NCBI RefSeq assembly: GCF_004664715.2
Contig: NC_051074.1
Location: 21,100,558 to 21,164,557 of the forward strand
Direction: 5' to 3'
Origin: Peromyscus leucopus
Taxonomy: Eukaryota > Chordata > Mammalia > Rodentia > Cricetidae
Length of the DNA: 64,000 nt
The notes under the pieces are model-generated. The model saw only the letters and a list, made by a program, of their open reading frames with translations. It was not told the DNA's origin and made no database searches. Shown piece by piece: positions 1-44,017 of the stretch. How positions within the stretch are numbered: position 1 is the first letter of the stretch; each line of letters begins with the position of its first letter. A program made the position numbers and the translations under genes.

Positions 1-54
1 AAAGGACTTGAAAAGGTGTTTCTCTAAAGAAGATAGACAAATGGCTAAAGGGAT

Positions 55-255
55 ATGGATGCTGCTGAAAGTGACAGGACCAATGGAATCAAAACTGTGA
101 AGAACCTGGAATCCTTTTACACTTTTGTGGAGAATGCTAATACAGTGCAGCCACTCTGGAAAGCTGTAAGCAACTTTTCTGAAAGCTTCAAAGGCAAACT
201 GCCACATGACTCACCTGTTCTACTTTGGAGGATTTATCCAAAAGAATTAAAATAG
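55..255 (+). other. Unrecognised 66-codon open frame at left edge
   Basis: The frame starts MDAAESDRTNGIKTVKN and ends LLWRIYPKELK. The preceding 50 bases resemble the 3' part of a rodent L1 ORF2. The residue composition looks protein-like, with VQPLWKAVSNFSESFKGK, and it might be a fragment of a processed pseudogene. I cannot name a parent. No intron signals or poly-A are visible. Confidence 0.2.
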
Positions 256-1497
256 GGATCTCAAAGCATATGAGCATCCCTGTGTTCATAAGGCCTGTTA
301 CTTGCAGCAGCATGTATGAACCTTAATGACATTGTGGCAACTGAATCAAGCCAGTCACAGAAGGGAAAGTACTTCAATGATGCATATGGCCAGTAATAAA
401 GATGGTTACGGTCAGGTCCCAGCTTTTGATGCATCCAAACTGGCCTAATGCACAGATGGTCGACATGACTCTGGACAAGGGTGACATAAAAATTTTTGAA
501 GCAGTCATGGCATACATGCATCATAGACATGTAAAGGAAACATGGATATATGTGTGGACACATGTACAGATATAATTTCATATATATTACATATAATTTA
601 TGTATAATTTGGACAGGAAGCCTAAACCTCTCCTCTCTTTTCATTACTGATATACTGTTATGAAGTGACAGGTTAGAATCTACTTTTGCACTCTGAATGT
701 TTGAAAAACTGTTTTATTTCTGGCTCATTGCTCCTTTCACATATTTTTTATATTTCACGTAAATTTATATAATTCATAGATGTTTATATATTTCATATAT
801 ATGAAAGAAAAAAGAGAACAGTTTGAAGGGAAGGAGAGGGCAGTGGTAGGGAGAGAGGACAGAGATGGGTAATGGAATGAATAGTATGAAAGTACAGTGA
901 CATTTTCAGATGAAAACGTCATAATGAATCTTTTGTCTGTGAATTTTAAAAAGGAAATGAATGGCAAGGAAAAATAGTTAAACTCAAAATGAAAGAGTAG
1001 GATGGTGAGTTCAAGTGCTGATGTGTTGTACAGACTTAAAGTCCTGAGATCTGTACAGGAATGTGACCACAGATAAATACTATGCTGCATGCTTAAAATC
1101 TGTTTAAAAAGTAGTTCTCCCTTGGCATTTGTAAAATATTCCTTGATTTATAAAGATTACAATGAATACTAGGACAAATGTCCCTAATGTGGTGATGTAG
1201 GATTATATATGTATGTATGTGTGTAAGTGGGCATGCACATGCATGTGTGTATGTGTGCCTCTACACACATATATAACATAATATTAAAATTTAATGTTGA
1301 TCACATCAAAACACTGAAAAAACTATCCATTCTAGACCTCAACAAGCATCAGACCAAACAATGTGCAGGACTGAGCTAGTGATTTCTCTATCTAACGACA
1401 GTTACCAGGTCACTCTCTGCTCTTTGTTGTTTTGGTTGGGGTTTTTTTGTTGTTTAGGTTGTTTGTTTGGTTTTGGTTTTGGTTTTGGTTTGTTTGG
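256..1497. other. Intergenic or intronic DNA with old L1 end and AT/TG-rich tract
   Basis: About 606-730 is one half of a diverged repeat pair (partner at 1826-1945). About 800-935 resembles the purine-rich end of an old L1 3' UTR (+), with GGAAGGAGAGGG followed by ATGAAAACGTCATAATGA. About 1200-1280 is a degenerate TG/AT microsatellite. No gene is seen. Confidence 0.5.
606..730 (+). repeat. Local repeat pair, copy 1
   Basis: The stretch around 606-690 (ATTTGGACAGGAAG..., TGTTATGAAGTGACAGGTTA) recurs at 1826-1910 with small changes. The similarity fades towards the following CATTGCTC block. It may be a local duplication or two copies of an unnamed dispersed repeat. Confidence 0.6.
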
Positions 1498-1640
1498 TTT
1501 TCTGAGACAGGGTTTTTCTGTGTAGCCTTGACTATCCTGGAACTCACTCTATAGAGCAGGCTGGCCTTGAACTCAGCGATCTGCCTGCCTCTGCCTCTCA
1601 AAGTGTGTTGAGATTAAGGGCTGCACCACCACCTCCCAGA
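1498..1640 (-). mobile_element. B1 SINE
   Basis: Antisense B1 with GAGACAGGGTTTTTCTGTGT, GCTGGCCTTGAACTCA and CTGCCTGCCTCTGCCT. The A-rich tail appears on the plus strand as an irregular T/G-rich tract from about 1425. Moderately diverged. Confidence 0.85.
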
Positions 1641-1825
1641 AACTGGCTTGCTTTTGATGGATGGAAGGGCTGGAAAAAAAATATTAACTTCCAGGCCAGA
1701 TAAAATATGAGAATAAATCATTCTGAAACACGCCAGTGACCTTAATTCTGACACAGGTAACAAAGAATTTACAAGTGCATAATGAGTTACTTTTTATTAA
1801 TGCATATATATCAACTCCTTAATTA

Positions 1826-1945
1826 ATTTGGACAGGAAGTCTAAACCTCTCTCCTGTCATTGCTGATACACTGTTATGAAGTGACAGGTTAGAATGTATC
1901 TAATGCTTTAGAAATAGCTGCTATTTTTAGGTCGTTGCTCTTTTC
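1826..1945 (+). repeat. Local repeat pair, copy 2
   Basis: This is the partner of 606-730, about 1.22 kb downstream in the same orientation. It keeps the same TGTTATGAAGTGACAGGTTA core. Confidence 0.6.
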
Positions 1946-2117
1946 CCTCTGTGTTCAGCTGTAGATGGATCTTAGACAACTGAACCAAATGAAATACTTT
2001 GTATCATCTGTGTTTCAAAATGTTAATTCATAAGATTGTAGGCAAAGTGCTTGAAAAATTCAGTTTGTTATTTCACAGTGGTTCTCTGCTGTGGGATGAG
2101 CCTTCTGTATGCTATGA

Positions 2118-2435
2118 ATATGTATTACTCTCATTGGTTAATAAAGAAGCTGTTTTGTCAATAGCCAGGCAGGATAAGGTTAGGCAGAAAAACCAAACTA
2201 AGGAGGAGAGAAGAAGGGTGGAGAGAGGGGGAGACATGAGCCAGAAGTCCAAGAAGCAAGATGCTGGAGGACCAGTAAAGCCATGGCCATGTGACAATAC
2301 ATAGATTAATAGAAATGGGTTAATTTATATGTAAGAGCTAGTCAGTAATAAGCCTGAGCTAATGGCCGAGCATTTATAATTAATATAAACATTTGGATGT
2401 TTATTTGGCATGGGGAGGTCGGGACAGAAAGCTCT
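2118..2435 (+). mobile_element. LTR-like rodent repeat, family A
   Basis: It starts at CTCATTGGTTAATAAAGAAG and contains GACAATACATAGATTAATAG, AAGAGCTAGTCAGTAATAAG, CCTGAGCTAATGGC and TTATAATTAATATAAAC. The same blocks return at 21487-21655 and 44018-44345. It resembles rodent endogenous-retrovirus LTR sequence, but I do not assign a family name. Confidence 0.6.
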
Positions 2436-2448
2436 GCCTTCCATTTAC

Positions 2449-2672
2449 AGTTCTCAACCTTCCCAATGCTTTGACCCTTTAATATAGTTCCTTATGATGT
2501 GGTGATCCCCCCATCATAAAATTATTTTCATTGCTACTTCGTAACTATAATTTTGTTACTGTTATGGATCATAATATAAATATCTGTGTTTTCCATAGGT
2601 CTAAGGTGACCCCCATGAAAGGGTCATTCAACCCCAAAGGGATCACGACTCATAAGTTGAAAACTCCTGCCC
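2449..2672. mobile_element. Non-autonomous hAT-Charlie-like DNA element (URR1-type)
   Basis: A 220-base element whose left end CAGTTCTCAACCTT is an imperfect inverted match of the right end AAGTTGAAAACTCCTG. The body includes TAATATAGTTCCTTATGATG and GGGTCATTCAACCCCAAAG, typical of the rodent URR1 elements I remember. No 8-bp target duplication is obvious. Confidence 0.65.
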
Positions 2673-3360
2673 TATAGTAAATGCAACACAGATAAGCAGA
2701 ACAAAGCAATAGGGGCCTTTTAATTGAAACATAAACAGAGATGGATAGAAATAATGACAAAACTTCCTGAGAAAAATGGCAAGATTTTTGAACTCTAAAA
2801 TATCCCAGTAACACTTTACCTAGTTAGTTGGGATTTTATGAAAATCTTAAAATAAATGTAGGAGGTCAGTTTAAGCTTTTAAATCTATAGTTATTTTCTA
2901 CAGATGCCACACATTACATTTCACTGAAGCAGTGTTGACAGGAGGGGTGGGGGGTGGGGTGCCTGCTCTCATGTTTGCTGAGCATGTCACAGTCATAGGC
3001 CACAGAATGTAGCTGTTAACTTCGCTTTGGAAATGGAAGCACAAACGAGCTATGGAGTCTTTTCTTCCTTACACTTACTATTTTATCTAGTTATTGTCAC
3101 CCATTCTGAACTGAAAACACTCCCTCTGCCTCTCCTGCACTCTCCTGAACTCTGCCCAGCTCAAGGCTACAATACGAGGGAGATGAAAGAGAACCCATAA
3201 CAGGTCCTACCAAGCTGCTTCAGTGTTCCAGGGGCCCAGGCCCAAGGCCATTTTCCCTGCAGTGAGGTTGGTCCAGATCCCCATAGCCCCACCTTGAAGT
3301 GTCAGAAAACAGAAAGCATCCTGGAGAGCTGATGTATTCATCTCACACTGGATGCTGTAG
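2673..3360. other. Unique non-coding stretch
   Basis: No gene or clear repeat. A G-rich patch (GGAGGGGTGGGGGGTGGGG) lies near 2940. Confidence 0.5.

Positions 3361-3422
<62 letters not shown>
3361..3422. repeat. (CT)n microsatellite, about 30 units
   Basis: Uninterrupted CT dinucleotides over about 60 bases. This tract accounts for the Ser-Leu and Arg-Glu repeat open frames here. Confidence 0.97.
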
Positions 3423-3423
<1 letters not shown>

Positions 3424-4665
3424 AAATTTACAAGGAGGGGGAATGTGTTTCATATTCCAAAACCTGACTTGCAGGTCAGAGTACAACACACAGCTTCGTC
3501 TCAGGGAAGGGGGCAGTTGAGAAAAAGAGATACACACAAGTTAGGATTTGTTCTTGGTCCAGTCATAGCCACCACCAAGCTTAGAAATGACACAGGGCGT
3601 GAGGACGGCAACAGCAATGACAGAATCCCTTTTATCATCCTCTCTACGTCATAACGTGCACACATTCTCCAACCTTCATTTGCATGTTAATGTTAACCAA
3701 TTGTTATGCACAGATTTTGTAAAATTTTGTGGCGAATTGTCTAATCATGTCTTTTAAAATTGTGATTTCTCTGTTTTATGGATTCTTTCCTTCACAGACA
3801 TGAAGACACTATATTATATTTTCTTTTAGTCATTTAGTAGGCTATTCCATGAGGAACTCTGAGCTTACAGGGTAGAGTTACAATGTGTGATCATTAAAAT
3901 TTTAAATATTGAATGGATAATTAATTATACAAATTCAACTTATTGATAATTCTTTCCTGTCCCTGATTGAGTGCTACATATATCAAATGCTACCATGGAT
4001 GGCATGTAAACAAATATTTGTGGCCCACATTTATGCATGTAATTCTGTGTACATGCTTGTGTATATGTGTGAAGATGTATAGGGAAGCATACTGCTTGAA
4101 GGCAAACTATCTCCCAGCTCCCAAATATTCTTAGTATGAGTGATACACAGAGAGCCAACCAAGGCCATGCTGTTTAGTAATGCTTGTCTCACAGATGGAT
4201 CACAGCACACAAGAACAAAGCAGTTACTTTCCAGGGTAGACTCTTCACAAAATATTAAACCACGTAGACAGGCCAGGGTTAAGTTTAGGTCACTCCTCAA
4301 AGACTGTTAGATTAGACCAAGGCTCAGATGCATTCAGTCAAGTTACATGTAACTGTCAAGTTATACGTAATATTCTCATAGGAGCGCCATGTTTGAGCTA
4401 CTGAGTATTTCTCTTTTAAAAAACAAGAAAGCTGGAAATAAATAGAATGGCAACACAAACTAAGTGAGAAAACTCAAATATTATAAAGTTTTAAAAAATT
4501 AAAAGGTGGTATTTGACAAATGTACCAAAAAAAAATCAGTATCTAAACAATGATACATTTTAAATAAGAACAGAAGTTGTCAACATAAAAAGACTTTGTC
4601 ATTATTAAACTATATACACACATATAGGTTAAATGTGAATAAGATAAAAAAAAAAAAAAAAGCAT
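3423..4665. other. Unique AT-rich non-coding stretch
   Basis: No exon-like open frame with splice signals. It ends in a pure A tract (4648-4661) that abuts the next repeat. Confidence 0.5.
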
Positions 4666-5020
4666 TGTGATGGTGTGAATGAGAATGGCCCCAGAAGCTC
4701 ATATGTCTGAATGCTTAGTCACCAGGGAGTGGAACTGTTTGATATGATTAGAAGGATTAGGAGGTGTGGCCTTGTTGAAGGAAGTGAGTCACTGGGGGCG
4801 GGCTTTGAAGTTTCAAAAGCCCATTCAAGGACTAGTCTCTCTCCCTGCTGCCTGTGGGTCAGGATGTAGAGCCCTCAACTATGTCTCTAGCACCGTGTCT
4901 ACTGGCCATGACGCTAATGGAGTAAAGCTCTGTAAAGAAGCCCCCAATTAAGTGCTCTCTTTTATTAAAATTGACTCGGCTATGGTGTCTTGTCACAGCA
5001 ATAGGACAAGGACTGAGGCA
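4666..5020 (+). mobile_element. Rodent interspersed repeat, family X
   Basis: Diagnostic blocks are GAATGAGAATGGCCCCAG, GAATGCTTAGTCACCAGG, AGGAGGTGTGGCCTTGTTG and a closing ATGGTGTCTTGTCACAGCA. Two more copies lie at 13504-13887 (+) and 52589-52944 (-). It is a common medium-reiterated rodent repeat that I know but cannot name with certainty. Confidence 0.7.
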
Positions 5021-5059
5021 AGCATGACACTCATCAGGTATCTGTGAAAATAAAATAAC

Positions 5060-5330
5060 ATGCCTGTTCTACTTTTGTTCTGCTGCTGTGATAAAAGACT
5101 TCTGCTCATTCATTAGCTTTCTTATACAACCCAGGACCACCTGCCTAGGGATGGTAGTGCCCACAGTGGACTGGTCCCTCCATATCAATTAATAATCAAG
5201 ACCATTCCCGACAGACACGCCCACAGTCCAATCTGATCTAGGTAATTCCTCAAGAGAGGCTTCCCTCTCAGATGACTGCAGGCTGTGTCAAGTGGACAGC
5301 CAAAGCTAAGCAGGACAGCACCTTAAAGCT
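5060..5330. mobile_element. Rodent interspersed repeat, family Y fragment
   Basis: CTTTCTTATACAACCCAGGA, GCCCACAGTGGACTGG and TCTCAGATGACTGCAGGCTG match a family also present at 6668-7090. Fragmentary. Confidence 0.6.
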
Positions 5331-6429
5331 AGCTGTTGAATGTTATGAAATAAAGTGGTGTTAGATCTTCACATATCAAGCATATACAAAGCCCTCTGAC
5401 ATTTAATGTTTCTAAAAAGATAATAAACTCAAAATATATAAATTTCTTGACTATTTGCATTTCTAATGCTTTGACTATTAGAATGTAAAGATAATAAAAC
5501 ATGGGACTAAGTTATTTAGTATTCTGTACTGAAGACACAATCCTGAAATCTTTTCAACCAAAGTGAAGCCATTACAACCGCCCTCCGTGTGCCCACTAAC
5601 ATTACTTTCCACATAAAATTTGCGTGCCCTGAGAACTATGAGTTCTCCTGCCTCATGACTCTTTCTCTATCTTCCTTACTGCTAATGGTTACCTGCAGCA
5701 CCAATTTCTCCAGTTTTACAAAAAAAGACAGTCTTCTGCATTGTTCCTGGAGATTTTTTTTTTGTGTTCAGTCATATGACAAGAACAAACACAGACATGA
5801 AAATCCAGAATCATTGGAAGTGGAAAACTATAAAGGGAAAGACTAGTCTAGCGAAAAAAAAAAAAATGGACGAATGAGAAAGAAACAGAATTATAACCGA
5901 AGTGTTAAACATTGAAATAGTAAAGAATCTTGGCATTATATAAAAGAAACAATTAAGAAGGGAATTAGTTACCCACAAAACTAACCAGAAAAAAATTGCC
6001 ACATTACACGTCAGGCAATAAATCTTTTGAAGGAGGGGTAAGAAGAAGAAATATTATCTCCAAACTTTGAAGTACATATGACATATTGAAAGATACCTAA
6101 AACATACATGAATTTAGAGAGTGTTAAGTGTTATAGTGGAATAAGACAACAGGAATGGGAACATTTGAAAATGGGATTTAAAATGTCCTTAATGCTAATT
6201 AGCAGAGCGCACTAGGTGGAGGCTCTGACGCCCTAAGCGGGAGAACAGAGCATGTCAGCTGGGAAGCAATTGTGCAAATGGGAGTTCTCAAGCTGTGGAA
6301 TCATAGCGTGCCTGATTTTCCTGATCCTGCAGCATTTGGAGGTAAAAAGCAAAGCCATGATAAGTACTTCTTTTCATCAGTGACTACTAAATCATTGTAA
6401 TATCTATTGAAATGTTTCATTTTTAATTT
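5331..6429. other. Unique AT-rich non-coding stretch
   Basis: No recognised gene or repeat. Short A-runs only. Confidence 0.5.
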
Positions 6430-6645
6430 TAATGCATTTAATTATAATTGAATTGCATCACTTTTCCATTTTCCTCCCTCCGGCCCCTCCAAGATACCTC
6501 CTCCAACTCCTCCCACCCCCCCACTCTCGAATGTATAGCTTCTTTGTCTTTATCACTTTATCGTACATATATGTGTATGTATGTATATATACAAATATAT
6601 AAAAATAATCTGCTCTATTCGTTTTTGTTCTTTGTGTTTATATGA
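6430..6645 (-). mobile_element. Old L1 3'-UTR fragment (antisense)
   Basis: GAATTGCATCACTTTTCC, then a C-rich CCTCC/CTCCC tract, ATGTATAGCTTCTTTGTC and a TATATGTGTATGT tail match the reverse complement of an old rodent L1 3' end. Confidence 0.5.
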
Positions 6646-6667
6646 TTTCAGGGTTGACTGCTTTGAA

Positions 6668-7090
6668 TTGCATAATTGTCCTAGTCAGGGTTTCTATTGC
6701 TTCGATGAAACAAAGCAAGCTGGGGAGGAAAGGGTTTATTCAGCTTACACTGTCACATCACTGTTCATCATCAAAGGAAGTCAGGACAGGAACTCAAGCA
6801 GGGCAGGAACCTGGAGGCAGGAGCTGATGCAGAGGCCATGAGGGGTGCTGCTTACTGGCTTGTTCTCATGGCTTTTTCAGCCTGCTTTCTTATAGAACTC
6901 AGGACCACCAGCCCAGAGGTGAGCTTTCCCCCATCAATCTCTAATTAGGAAAATGCCTTACAGGCTTGCATATGGCCAGATCTTATGAAGGCATTGTCTC
7001 AACTGAGGCTCCTTCCTCTCAGAGGGCTTTATCCCAGCTGTCATTAATTGCCTGTAGTTCATTGTTTAGGGGTGGGACAGAACATTTTCT
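6668..7090. mobile_element. Rodent interspersed repeat, family Y
   Basis: It begins GTCCTAGTCAGGGTTTCTAT. Inside are GTCAGGACAGGAACTCAAGC and GAACTCAGGACCACCAGC. It ends in a TCCCAGCTGTCATTAATTG-like region. Confidence 0.65.
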
Positions 7091-7384
7091 CCCTTTCCTG
7101 TCAAGGGGTGAAAACCTTCTTTCATATGGTTAATAGTCCAAGTGACTCTCTAACAAGATAGACTCCAGCTATTGCCCTTGTTGCCTCTCAGGGGCTGAAG
7201 GTAAGCACCTCACTGCTAAAGACACAGCACGCTTCAGACACAGGACTCGGATTATTTGAGCTGGATCTAACCTGACAGTTACCTTCCTCCAGTCTACTTT
7301 CCATGGTACCAGAAAATATTATGCAATTTGCCAAAAGAGGAAAGCAACTGATAGTCCTACCAAGCTGCTATGGTGATATTTTAT

Positions 7385-7870
7385 TTGTACTGAAATGTGA
7401 TTTTATTTGTATGTTAATAGATAAAGTTGCCTGGGGGTCAGAGCTAATAGCAAGCCATAGCAGAAGTCTGGCAGTGGTAGCACACGCCCTTAATTCTGAT
7501 TACAATGACAGGCAGATCTCTGTGTGTTCAAGGATACAGCCAGCATGGAGACACACGCCTTTAATCTCAATACCAACCATAGATGACCTGGAGGTCTGTA
7601 TAGACAGGCAGTGATGAGGAGGTCATGTGGTTGGGTTTACAACCAATGAGAAGGCAGAACAGAAAGTCAATAAAAGGACAGACACACAGGAAGTAGGCCT
7701 CTTGCTGAGAGGAAGGACAGCAGCGGCTGTAGGGTAAGAAAGGGTTTTTAGCTCTTAGCTATTGCTCTGACATCTTGGGCTTTTAACTCTGCAATTGTCT
7801 CTGTGTTTCTTATTTAATAAGACAGTTACATCTACAAGCTGCAGTTTCTATGGTCCCAACAATGACCAGC
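7385..7870 (+). mobile_element. LTR-like repeat with B1-derived modules, family B
   Basis: It opens with TGTATGTTAATAGATAAAGT and GCCTGGGGGTCAGAGC, then two B1-like promoter halves (GCAGTGGTAGCACACGCC and ACACACGCCTTTAATCTC). An AATGAGAAGG...CAATAAAAGG block follows, and it ends near TTATTTAATAAGACAGTT. Reverse-oriented relatives are at 14195-14612, 21720-22203 and 53405-53712. Confidence 0.6.
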
Positions 7871-10800
7871 ATAGCAAGATATCTGTAAAGGTGCAGCAGC
7901 GGCACTCACATGGTGGTGGTAACCAACAGCTGTCTAATTGTACTTAAGGCCCTGTCAACAGGAGGGAAACCATGCCTCATGCTGGAAACCAAGCCATCTT
8001 CCCAAGGCTAGTGAGGTCCTAGGCCTTAGAAAAGAATCTACTATCACCACTTTGCTAGATCAGCATGATTCCTTTGTATATCCTAAGTCTTATCCCTATA
8101 TCCACATATAAGCATAGCTACCACCCTTCAGCAAACAAGTTTCTCTATACATCAAATGGTAACCATGAGAGAAAACCACAACTAGAAGCAATGATGTGAT
8201 CAGCTTACCATGGTGAGCCCAGCTACATCACAACTCCTCTATCTGTAACTTAGAGAACATCACAGAAGGGGCAGAAATACCAGAGCAGACTACCAGGGAA
8301 TCTGTTGTGAAATAGTCACGTCATTGAAACATTTTTATTAGCAATATTCCCATAAGAATGATCTTTGTGTTGCTTGGATAGAGCAGGATACTAGGATTCC
8401 ATTAACAGGTCATCTATCTGCTCTGTACCTTGCAAGGTTTGTTTTGTTAGTTTTTAGTGTTTGCCAAACTGTACAGCCATTATTTAATCTTTAATGTACT
8501 TCATACTTTGCAGTAGAATGTGACTGTGTACCGTCTGTAATTCCCTACTGAGCATATTCTAATTATAAATATAAAAGGTTGGGTTTGAATATTCAATGAT
8601 ACTTTGAAATTATTTTACGTGTATGTCTGCATGATGAAAAGTACTTAAAATTTCCAAAATTATATAAATAGAACTGAACATCTATCATATACATAATATT
8701 CAAACTACAGAAAAAGTAACTATGCATGTACAGATGCAGATATGCACATGTTTTTATTTTTGTTTGTGAAAATATATGGTTCATTCTTGCACTAATATTT
8801 GTGCACAGGATTATAGTAGGTTTATGTTTACAAAACTTTGTAAGTTTCCTTGAATACTGTGCTTTACATAGCTCATAAAATTAACTTGAATATTTATTTT
8901 GAAAATAAAATTTGATAAGTGAGCAATTCACTTATCAAGCAATAGAATTTCATGATAGCTACTAACACAGGAAGCCATACACTCCATAGAAACATGAGAA
9001 CTGGGGGGCCAACATCCTATGTTCAGAGTAAAGCATTCTCTTGTTTTGATAGGGAGAAGTAAAAATTGTAAAACACAGTCTTGATGTGTATTTAGCCAAA
9101 TGTCATTAAGTAACCAAATTAACTCAATTATTTCATAAAGAAACTACAAAGATTATTCATCACTGACTGTTCTAAAATATGCAGAATATTAAATGACATA
9201 TCATTTATTGCATATAAATGTTTTATTGTAGAACATATGCTGATATTTTTACAGAGTGCTTTTGATATATCTATTTTCTTCCTCTAGAACCAAGTCTTTA
9301 TAAAGGCGTCCACTGCTAACAATGTCTTCTTGTCCATTGTGCAAAGGCACTGAAAAAAATTCTGCTTAAGTATTTCATTGCAAAATTCAAGAGTGATCAT
9401 GGTGTCAATGAGGAAAAAGTTATCCATTGTCTCCACATCACATGTGAACATACCAAGAGCATCTTCTAGAACCCAATCTGTTAGGGACTACTGCTGCCCG
9501 GCCTCTACCATGATTCATTTGAAGAATAAAACAGTGATGCTCAGTCATCTGCAGCCCTGTCTCTTCAATCCACAGCATTGCCTGAAGGCTGGGGCAATGG
9601 GATTCAGACGTCCCCAGAAGACTTATCCAATGGCAAACAGCCATGGAGGGGCACCAATATTAATAAAACTATTGCTTCTTTTACAAGTATCTGTGTTTGA
9701 GAAAACTGACACAAAAAAAAAACAGAATTTGGAATTTGGGGGATATCATACTTTTCCTTTGATATTAAATCCACACCAAACAGAAACAAGTGTGCGCAGT
9801 TGGGTTTTATAAGAATGTAAAGAAAATGGTACAGGCAGCTGTGCTTGGCAAAGGTGCATTCACAGAACTGTCTTCAGGAGTGGCATTGCTACGGGGTAAA
9901 GAAATGCACACAGGTGTCGAGAAGGCGCCCGGTAGGTCTGCTAATGGCGCTGCTGTGGGGGAAAGGGACAGTCTTGGGGGGATGTTTGCCTGAGAACGAA
10001 CAGCACATGGTAGATGGTAGCAGAGACACAGTGCCTCCTCCAAGGACTCAGCCAGATTCTGCATCAACAGAAATTTCCTAGAAAACTGAGAGCATCTAAA
10101 ATGTAAGAAACTGTTAACAAGGAACAAATTACCTCGATGAATTAGCAAATGTCTGGGAAAACTTAGGCTGCAGAGGAGGGGGGGTGATCAATTTTAAGAA
10201 GGTCCCATGCATAGGGTGGCTAAGAGGCATCTGTGAGGACAGGTCCTCCCCTTGGAGACACTATGTCTGGACTCACTGCCAAGGAGATCAGACATACCAA
10301 GTTACACAAGACAAGAATCAAAGCCTACAATCTGTTGGATCCTTTGCTCCTGGAAGATTAAAATAACACATATTGAGCTGCTACAGGCGAAGACTAATTA
10401 GAAATGTGAATGCCAAGATGCATGGCTAGTAACCTCTAAACTTCATCAATATTACAAACACTGGAGAAATATAATTGTGTACTAAAGAATAAAGACCTGT
10501 TTTAAACAGACACTTGTAACAAAAATAATTTTGAAAAAAATGAGAAAAAGTGGAGCATATTGACGCAGAAATGATACAATCCAATTTGTTAGTTAATGCA
10601 AGGTATACTGAAAATGAGTTTAAAACAGGAGGCAACATGGGGAGGATCATGGAGGAATTGGGGAACAGAAACCATAATCAGAATATATTGTATGAAAAAT
10701 CTATTTTCAATAATATAAAAATTATATCAGCTATGTTTTAAGAGGGAAATCTTAAAATCTGCCACTGAAATCTCACTATCCCAAATTACATTAAACACAG

Positions 10801-11238
10801 CTCATACTGCACCAGTAAATTATGGTTTTGAGGAAAGATATGTAACTGAGAGGTGGTTCTCCAGACTCAGACATAGAGGAAAGTGTCACACCAACAACAG
10901 ACTAAAACAATGACCTGCAACAACTCTCAGTATACTTGTGAGGTTCAATCAGTCTGAAAGGTCTTCTCAAATTAGGGTCCCTCTTCTAAAAATACTATCA
11001 GTGATTCTGCTAGTCTCAAGAATCATAGTACTAGGATTATTTTTAGATTTGGCATTCAAGGCAGGTACAGAGTCAAAGATGAAAAATAATCCACAATGAG
11101 AAGTACAATGAGTAAAAGTGAGTATAAGTTGAGTGTGTGGGCACAAGCCTGAACCCCAGCAGTGAGAAGATGAGGAAGGAAAATGGTTAATTTCTGGCCA
11201 ACTGAAACCCCATAGCAAAATATAATAGTGATAGTAAC
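7871..11238. other. Mostly unique intronic DNA left of the last visible Tmem232 exon
   Basis: No exon with splice signals that continues TMEM232 was found here. The 144-codon (9378-9812) and 113-codon (10148-9807) frames have no recognisable content and fall near the chance range. A small GC-richer patch with several CpGs lies near 9920-9950. Confidence 0.5.

Positions 11239-11281
<43 letters not shown>
11239..11281. repeat. (ATG)n microsatellite, about 14 units
   Basis: Pure GAT/ATG trinucleotide run, about 400 bases beyond the donor of the last visible exon. Confidence 0.95.
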
Positions 11282-11673
11282 ACAGCAATTGAAGAGAAGT
11301 TTCTTGATAGAAAAAGAGCAGGAGAGAAAGAGAGAAAAAAGAGCTACTCACAGGAATAAAGAAAACTCCTCAGGGAGGAGCAGAGTGGAGAGGAACCCGC
11401 AGTGCAGACACATCCCACAGTCACCTCAGTCATCTCAACTTTGCAAATCACATCATTGAAACCAGAAAACTACTGAGCTTATTTTACGTATCATCTGTCT
11501 TATAATTATTGATTTATAAAAATCCATTTTATAAAATACTGTCCCTAGGAAGTCTTGCTGAATTGAAAGCTATTTTTCATATTTAGATGTAAGCATTTTG
11601 TGAAAAGTTGTTATTATACATAGAACATGGGGGCATTGAGAAAGTATTATTCACTAAAATGAAAAGCAGGTTA

Positions 11674-43077
<31,404 letters not shown>

Positions 43078-44017
43078 TTAATTAATCATCTTCTAGTAGG
43101 TAAGCATAATCATGCTCTAGGAAAAGTACTTTACTTTTTTAATTATAATGTTTTACATATAAACAAGAGCAGCAGCATCAGAGGAACCTGAGCAGATCGC
43201 CCAGACCTACTGAGAAACAAATTCTCATTTTCAAAGGTGTTTGTCTTGTGAAAAACTTCCCTGAAATGGTTGCCAGCAGTCTTTCAGATATTTTCTTCAT
43301 AGGTAAAAATTGAGCACAGCTTCAAGTATGCTGAAGGCTGATGGATCTCGTCCGTAAATCAGTGTTGTTCCCATGTAAGCTAAATCTACATTCCCTCCAT
43401 GTGAATCCATTACAACTGTGGCCAGAGGAAAGTGTCCAGGGAGAAAAGATACATGGAGCAAAGTCAGCTAGAGTGGGCACAGGGATGCAGCGTGAGGGAG
43501 ATGCCATCGGGGCTTCCGCAAGCCGAGTGGCAGGGCTTCGGGCCCCTCACAAGACTCTCCTGAGGATCTGCTCAGAGCTGGAGTGGAGGACGTGGAGCCC
43601 ATCTACAGGGATAGCCATATATGTGGTTAGAGAGGAGATAACGGTGGTTCGGACCAGGACAGCACCGAGGCAGGTAAAGAGAATAGATTGAATAATGTGT
43701 ATGTACACTTTGCCTTAGAATGACCAAGGAGTTATCGATTAGGCTTAAAGAAGGGAGTCGTGATTCAACTGACTCACTGAAAAGACAGAATGGCTCCTTC
43801 CTGAAGTGATGAAAACTACTAGAGGTACATATTCGATGTAAGGGTAGAGAATAAGTTCTGTGTTGGACAGGTTTTGAGATGAAAACCGTCAGGTGAATGG
43901 AGATGGGAGAGTAAGCATGTGGGTATGGAAACTTCAATGACAGGAGGAAGATTCAAATTAGATACATCTGCTTTGGCATCATCAATATATAACAATGTTA
44001 TGGGATATTTGTTTACA

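Noticed and set aside
3299..3537. Ser-Leu and Arg-Glu repeat frames
   Set aside because: They translate the (CT)n microsatellite.
9378..9812. 144-codon plus-strand frame as a possible gene
   Set aside because: No known motif, no splice support, and length close to chance expectation.
1..11600. 3' exons of Tmem232
   Set aside because: I looked for the C-terminal part on the minus strand and found no match with a fitting phase-1 acceptor. The intron probably extends past the edge.
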